From an uncultured Vogesella sp. (lineage in GTDB: Bacteria > Pseudomonadota > Gammaproteobacteria > Burkholderiales > Chromobacteriaceae), in contig CAMLGD010000049.1 in the NCBI GenBank assembly GCA_946479405.1, positions 1 to 18,082 on the forward strand: a stretch of 18,082 nucleotides of DNA, in the 5' to 3' direction. Of this stretch, positions 14,132 through 18,082 are shown piece after piece. The number at the start of each line of letters is the position of its first letter. Position 1 is the first letter of the stretch. The notes beneath the pieces are model-generated. The model made no database searches. It was not told the origin of the DNA and saw nothing but the letters and a program-made list of their open reading frames with translations. The position numbers were made by a program, and so were the translations under genes.

Positions 14132-15208
14132 TCAGGGCTTTTGCAATACCCCGCGGCGTATCTGGTCGCGCTCCATCGATTCGAACAGTGCCTTGAAGTT
14201 GCCCTCTCCAAAGCCATCATCGCCCTTGCGCTGGATGAACTCAAAGAACACCGGCCCCAGCAGGGTCTGCGAGAAAATCTGCAATAGCAGCCGACGATTG
14301 CCATCGCCAGTATTGCCATCCAGCAGGATGCCGCGTGCCTGCAGTTGCGTTGCCTGTTCGCCGTGGCCGGGCAGGCGTTCGTCCAGCATCTCGTAATAGG
14401 TGGCCGGCGGCGCCGTCATCAGTGGTACGCCGGCGGCTTGCAGGCGGTCCACGCTGGCGAGCAGGTCATCGGTCAGAAGCGCGATATGCTGGATACCCTC
14501 GCCGTTGAACTGCATCAGGAATTCTTCGATCTGGCCATGGCCCGAGCCACCTTCTTCGTTGAGCGGAATGCGGATCAGCCCATCTGGTGCGGTCATCGCG
14601 CGGGAGGTCAGCCCGGTGTATTCGCCCTTGATGTCGAAATAGCGGATCTCGCGGAAGTTGAACAGCCGCTCGTAGAACGATGCCCAGTAGCTCATGCGGC
14701 CACGATAGACATTGTGGGTGAGGTGATCGATCAGCTTGAAACCGTAGCCCGGCGGGTGTGGGTTGGCACCGGGTAGAAACTCGAAATCGATATCGTAGAT
14801 GGATTTGCCGTCCTCGAAGCGGTCGATCAGATAGAGCGGGGCGCCACCAATCCCCTTGATGGCCGGCAAGCGCAGTTCCATTGGCCCGGTGGGAATGTCC
14901 ACCGGTTGCGCCCCCAGCTCCAGTGCCCGGCGATAGGCGTGATGCGCATCGCGCACACGAAATGCCATGCCGCAGGCAGAGGGGCCGTGCTCGGCGGCAA
15001 AGTATGCCGCCAAGCTGTGTGGTTCATTATTCAGGATAAAGTTAATGCCACCTTGACGATAAAGATCTACGTTCTTTGAACGATGATGCGCCACCTTGGT
15101 AAAGCCCAGCATCGCGAAAATCGGTTCCAGCATGCCGGGGGTGGGCGAGGCAAACTCCACGAACTCGAAGCCCATCAAACCCAGCGGATTGTCGAACAGG
15201 TCTGCCAT
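14132..15208 (-). CDS. hpd: 4-hydroxyphenylpyruvate dioxygenase
   Basis: This Fe(II)-dependent enzyme converts 4-hydroxyphenylpyruvate to homogentisate, the second step of tyrosine breakdown and the source of pyomelanin precursors. The 358-residue product has two vicinal-oxygen-chelate halves. The iron ligands are His162 (LIDHLTHNV), His241 ([11 protein letters not shown]) and Glu323 ([11 protein letters not shown]), each one residue on from the ligands I recall for the Pseudomonas enzyme. The C-terminus [22 protein letters not shown] is the gate helix of the family. ATG at 15208 is supported by GAGGAGG (15216-15222). No other tyrosine-catabolic gene (hmgA, fahA, maiA) is in the window. The next gene on the same strand is the P1B ATPase, 49 bases on, with no terminator between. 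Confidence 0.97.
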   Translation of the reverse strand: MADLFDNPLGLMGFEFVEFASPTPGMLEPIFAMLGFTKVAHHRSKNVDLYRQGGINFILNNEPHSLAAYFAAEHGPSACGMAFRVRDAHHAYRRALELGAQPVDIPTGPMELRLPAIKGIGGAPLYLIDRFEDGKSIYDIDFEFLPGANPHPPGYGFKLIDHLTHNVYRGRMSYWASFYERLFNFREIRYFDIKGEYTGLTSRAMTAPDGLIRIPLNEEGGSGHGQIEEFLMQFNGEGIQHIALLTDDLLASVDRLQAAGVPLMTAPPATYYEMLDERLPGHGEQATQLQARGILLDGNTGDGNRRLLLQIFSQTLLGPVFFEFIQRKGDDGFGEGNFKALFESMERDQIRRGVLQKP

Positions 15209-15364
15209 GGTGATGCCTCCTCAATGGATGCGTGTGGTGGAGAGAGTCCAGCTCTTACCAACAACAATAGCTGGCGTTGCTGCAGGTTGCCTGTTTATGC
15301 CTTTGGCTTGGCTTTTCGGGCAGTTAGTAATGCGGTGAGGTTTTTTGCGGATAAAACACGATTT

Positions 15365-15384
15365 TGGCAATACAAAATATGCCA
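15365..15384. promoter_or_regulatory. TGGCA-N10-TGCCA dyad upstream of hpd
   Basis: Five-base inverted arms flank the AT-rich spacer ATACAAAATA, 157 bases upstream of the hpd start. The form suits a dimeric regulator such as a LysR-type or Lrp-type protein, but the spacing does not fit a sigma-54 site (13 bases between GG and GC instead of 10). Binding is only inferred. Confidence 0.3.
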
Positions 15385-15481
15385 TAAATGAATTGAATGG
15401 CATGACCGATCGACAAAAATTTTAGCGTGTACGTGTAAGGCTTGCCGTTACAGATTAAGCGATGATATTTAATAGGTAACC

Positions 15482-15509
15482 ACGTTAATTGGCGCGAGAT
15501 CTTTAACGT
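15482..15509. promoter_or_regulatory. ACGTTAA-N14-TTAACGT inverted repeat upstream of the binding protein gene
   Basis: Two perfect 7-base arms lie 21 bases apart centre to centre, which is two helical turns, as expected for an operator bound on one DNA face. It ends 80 bases before the ATG at 15590. An adjacent CTGGC-N7-GCCAG dyad (15513-15529) follows at once. The regulator is unknown. Confidence 0.4.
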
Positions 15510-15589
15510 TTTCTGGCAAAAGGGGCCAGCTAAATGAAGCAGATTCTCTGTTGCCACGCATATCAATATGTTAATGGAAAGTAATACAA

Positions 15590-16633
15590 ATGCTTGCTGA
15601 CTGGCGCCGACTGCTTGCCACTGCGCTCCTGCTGCTATCGCCACTGCCGGTCCTGGCCGACGGCGTGCTGCGGGTATTGGCATGGCCGGGTTATGCCGAT
15701 GCTGATGTAGTAAAGGAATTCGAGCAGCGCACCAATAGCAAAGTCGAAGTCACCACGGTTGAATCCGATACGGATTTATGGCGCAAGCTGACCGAAGGCA
15801 ATGGCGCAAACTTCGATATTTTTGCCGTCAATACTGCCGAGTTGCAGCGTTATATCCATCAGGGGCTGGTAACAGAAATCAATACCGCGGCGATTCCCAA
15901 CCTGACGCGGCAGCTGCCGCGCTTTCGACAGCGGCAGGGCATTCCCGGCTTGGTGCATGGTGGTAAAACCTACGCCATCCCCTATACCTATTCCGAGATG
16001 GGGCTGATCTACGACCGCAAGCAGATCCCGGTGGCGCCGGACAGTATTACCGCGCTGTGGGACAAGCGCTATCAGGGTAAGGTCATCGCGTATAACGGCG
16101 GGGTGCACAGCTTCTCGCTGGCGGCACAGGTGCTGGCACTGCCGTCGCCGTTCCGTATCGGCGAGCAACAATGGCCGGCTGCCGTGGCCCAGCTGATTGC
16201 GCTACGGCGTAATGTCAGCGCGTTCTATACCGGGCCAGCCGAGTCTGTTGCGCTGTTCAAGGAGCGCCGTGCGGCACTGATGTTTGCCAACTTTGGTTCG
16301 CAGCAGCTGCAGTTGTTGAAAGCGGCCAATGTCGATGTCGGTTATGCCATCCCGCGTGAAGGGGCGTTGGCCTGGCTGGACTGCTGGGCCATCAGCCGTG
16401 GCGTACGTGATACCGCGCTGGCCATGCGCTGGATCAACTTCTTGCTCGACGACATGCCGGGCCGGGTGCTGCTGCAGCGTCAGGGGCTGGCGAATACCAC
16501 TTCTCCGTCACCGTATTTCAAGAATACGGCGCGCATTGTCTGGCTGGAGCCGGCGGAAAGCGAAGAACGCCGCGACAAGCTGTGGGGGCGCATTCTGGCG
16601 GGTGATCGTGCCAGCAAGGTATTGCAACCATGA
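15590..16633 (+). CDS. PotD/NspS-like periplasmic substrate-binding protein
   Basis: This 347-residue protein is predicted to be exported: a basic N-terminus, hydrophobic core (8-20) and a VLA-D cleavage site after residue 23. The mature part resembles the spermidine/putrescine-binding PotD/PotF family: LRVLAWPGYADADVVKEFEQRTNSKVEV (27-54), YAIPYTYSEMGLIYD (128-142), LWDKRYQGKV (156-165) and REGALAWLDCWAIS (256-269) followed by AMRWINFLLDD. Trp262 and Asp264 align by eye with PotD residues in its EGGIFWMDS block that contact polyamine. Other pocket positions differ (His173 where PotD has Glu; no Trp in MFANFGS). No ABC permease or ATPase gene is near. Instead its stop overlaps the start of a membrane diguanylate cyclase (ATGA), which suggests a signalling rather than transport role. 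GGAAAG at 15576-15581 supports the start. Confidence 0.88.
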   Translation: MLADWRRLLATALLLLSPLPVLADGVLRVLAWPGYADADVVKEFEQRTNSKVEVTTVESDTDLWRKLTEGNGANFDIFAVNTAELQRYIHQGLVTEINTAAIPNLTRQLPRFRQRQGIPGLVHGGKTYAIPYTYSEMGLIYDRKQIPVAPDSITALWDKRYQGKVIAYNGGVHSFSLAAQVLALPSPFRIGEQQWPAAVAQLIALRRNVSAFYTGPAESVALFKERRAALMFANFGSQQLQLLKAANVDVGYAIPREGALAWLDCWAISRGVRDTALAMRWINFLLDDMPGRVLLQRQGLANTTSPSPYFKNTARIVWLEPAESEERRDKLWGRILAGDRASKVLQP

Positions 16634-18082
16634 AGTACGGCATTGCGGTCAAACTGGCCCTGCTGTTGGCCGCAGTCGGTATCTGTGCCTCCGCGCTGAC
16701 GGGTGCCTACAGCTATGGCGTCAGTCGCAGTCTGCTGGTGGAGTCGTCGCAGCAGTCGCTGGTGGCGGCCACTCAGGTGCTGGGTCGACGGGTGGATACC
16801 TCGCTGGAGGAAATCGCCCGCAATCTGCAGGTGTTGGCCAGCCATCCATCGGTACGGCGCACGCTCAAGCAGCCGGATGCTCGGCTGAACGCCCAATTGG
16901 CTGAACTGTTTGAACTGATGATGCAGGCCAATCCGGCCTATTTTCAGATTCGGCTGATCACGGCCGATAGTTTTGGCCTGGAACAGGTGCGTGTCGATCG
17001 TCTGGGGGAGTCGTTCATCACCGTGCCGGAGGCCGATCTGCAGGAAAAAGGACATTTCTCCTACGTGTCCGAGACCCTGCAATTGCCTAGTGGCACCGTC
17101 TACATGTCGCGCATCACCATCAATCACGAGCGCGGCGTCTACACCGGCGCCGAGCGGCCATCCGTGCAGCTCGCGATGCCGGTGCGCGATACCGATGGCA
17201 AGGCGCTGGGCGTAGTAGTGATCAACCTGGACGTGGATGGCATGTTCGCCCTGTTGGCGACCGACCTGCCACTGGATTTCCGCCTGTTCCTGGCCAATGG
17301 CCAGGGTGACATCCTGATCCACCCGGACCACAGCAAGACCTTCGGTTTCGATCGCGGCCGGCGCGTGTTGCTACAGGATGAGTTTGCCGCCACGCGCAGC
17401 CTGGTGATGGGGTCGGCGAGCCAGGTAGTGTTTCAGCAACCGACCACCGATGGCCTGTTGCAGCCGGTGGTGATGGCCTTTGTGCGCCAGCCGCTGAAAC
17501 TGCGCTCGGAAGAAGGCCAGCTGTATGTCGGGCTGGCGCAGCCTCTGTCCAGCGTGCGGGAAGGGGCGCAGCACCTGGGCATGCTGATCATGATCAGCGT
17601 GCTGGGCTTTAGCCTGTTGGGGCTGCTGGGCACGCTGTTTCTGGCCCGGCTGGTGTTGCGGCCACTACGGCAGCTGATTGCTGCGGCCAACCTTTTTGGC
17701 CGCGGGCAGGAAATCGGCTATCTGCCATTGGATCGGCAGGATGAAATCGGCGAGCTGGCGCGTAGCTTCCAGCAGATGCAGCGGCAGATCGGCGAGCAAC
17801 TGGGCTCGCTGCATGCCAGCCAGGAACAGCTCAAGCAGATGGCGCAGTATGACGCGCTGACCGAGCTGCCCAATCGCCGGATGCTGCAGGATCGCCTCGA
17901 CCTGGCCATTGCCCGCGCCCGGCGCCACGGTGGTTGTGCCGCGGTGCTGTTCATCGATCTGGACAACTTCAAGGACATCAACGACGGCTGGGGTCATGAT
18001 GCGGGCGATGCCGTGCTGGTGGCGGTGGCGCAACGTCTGCGGCTGTCGGTGCGCGACACCGATACCGTAGCCCGGCTGGGGG
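16630..18082 (+). CDS. Membrane diguanylate cyclase, dCache-HAMP-GGDEF (3' end beyond window)
   Basis: The frame from ATG 16630 is open to the window end (484 residues seen). TM1 is about 7-27. The periplasmic sensor (28-315) has a dCache pattern: a long N-terminal helix, YFQIRLITADSFGLEQVRVDR (104-124), then a second module (about 186-300) with LAMPVRDTDGKALGVVVINLD and GDILIHPD. TM2 is about 317-340. HAMP (about 341-393) carries LVLRPLRQLIAAAN and the DEIGELARSF ending. A short helix leads into GGDEF from about 408: DALTELPNRRMLQDRL, FIDLDNFKDINDGWGHDAGD, ARLG; the window stops one codon before the expected GGDEF signature, so cyclase competence and any EAL domain cannot be judged. The ATGA overlap with the binding-protein gene implies coupled translation and a shared receptor function. 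Confidence 0.88.
   Translation, partial: MKYGIAVKLALLLAAVGICASALTGAYSYGVSRSLLVESSQQSLVAATQVLGRRVDTSLEEIARNLQVLASHPSVRRTLKQPDARLNAQLAELFELMMQANPAYFQIRLITADSFGLEQVRVDRLGESFITVPEADLQEKGHFSYVSETLQLPSGTVYMSRITINHERGVYTGAERPSVQLAMPVRDTDGKALGVVVINLDVDGMFALLATDLPLDFRLFLANGQGDILIHPDHSKTFGFDRGRRVLLQDEFAATRSLVMGSASQVVFQQPTTDGLLQPVVMAFVRQPLKLRSEEGQLYVGLAQPLSSVREGAQHLGMLIMISVLGFSLLGLLGTLFLARLVLRPLRQLIAAANLFGRGQEIGYLPLDRQDEIGELARSFQQMQRQIGEQLGSLHASQEQLKQMAQYDALTELPNRRMLQDRLDLAIARARRHGGCAAVLFIDLDNFKDINDGWGHDAGDAVLVAVAQRLRLSVRDTDTVARLG

Larger units (their letters stand above)
15209..15589. other. 381-base divergent regulatory region, hpd / binding protein gene
   Basis: This AT-richer stretch separates two divergent genes and contains no credible gene. 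Frames at 15083-15391 (+), 15221-15403 (-) and 15324-15683 (-) overlap the real genes and look non-coding. It holds CCAGCT/AGCTGG (15248-15253, 15269-15274; a possible hairpin in the hpd leader), TGGCA-N10-TGCCA (15365-15384), ACGTTAA-N14-TTAACGT (15482-15509), and CTGGC-N7-GCCAG (15513-15529). Promoters for both directions are expected here but no pair of hexamers is good enough to call. Confidence 0.6.

Noticed and set aside
15365..15384. Possible sigma-54 promoter (TGGC...GC) upstream of hpd
   Set aside because: The GG and GC are 13 bases apart on either strand instead of the required 10.
15324..15683. 119-residue minus-strand frame across the hpd-binding protein spacer
   Set aside because: Its first third is antisense to the signal peptide of the binding protein, and the rest is the AT-rich regulatory region; hydrophobic runs come from AT-rich codons.

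Overview
The window is high-GC, tightly packed bacterial DNA. The gene set (nadK-recN pair, DusC, a Pseudomonas-type HPPD, DUF1653, DUF2325, a FixJ-type regulator) suggests a betaproteobacterium, most likely of the Chromobacteriaceae/Neisseriales. That placement is inferred from gene content and composition, because no rRNA or other marker is present. I see no tRNA, rRNA, CRISPR array, insertion sequence or prophage.

Layout. (1) At the left edge (1-1545, +) is the last codons of an unidentified gene, then a TPR-methyltransferase fusion. It converges on recN, with a terminator between them that serves recN. (2) Bases 1591-9814 hold a long run of minus-strand genes, read right to left: nucleoside hydrolase, DUF1653 protein, class IV-like histone deacetylase homologue, msrA, a CHASE-PAS sensor kinase, its FixJ-like response regulator, nadK and recN. 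Within it, hydrolase-DUF1653-deacetylase-msrA are joined by a 4-base overlap and gaps of 9 and 5 bases. Kinase and regulator overlap by 1 base, and regulator-nadK-recN are 11 and 7 bases apart. (3) dusC (+) diverges from the hydrolase across 209 bases that contain a perfect 18-base palindrome. It is followed by a 411-base gene-free stretch with a strong terminator and then the small DUF2325 gene (+). (4) Convergent to DUF2325 is a minus-strand pair: hpd (4-hydroxyphenylpyruvate dioxygenase) followed after 49 bases by a P-type metal ATPase with a C-terminal hemerythrin-like domain. (5) Divergent from hpd, across a 381-base AT-richer regulatory region, a PotD-like periplasmic binding protein overlaps by 4 bases a membrane diguanylate cyclase (dCache-HAMP-GGDEF) that runs off the right end.

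The two most interesting loci are the last two. The ATPase has the TPC transmembrane motif and hemerythrin fusion reported for the P1B-5 (Nia-type, Ni/Fe) subgroup, and it sits directly downstream of an Fe(II) dioxygenase gene. The binding protein-cyclase pair has the architecture expected of a two-protein receptor in which a polyamine-type binding protein controls a c-di-GMP enzyme, comparable to NspS-MbaA of Vibrio cholerae. The binding pocket here seems only partly conserved, so the ligand is open.

Other regulatory signals are three intrinsic terminators (for recN, dusC and the ATPase), an ACGTTAA-N14-TTAACGT inverted repeat upstream of the binding protein gene, and a few weak candidate promoters.
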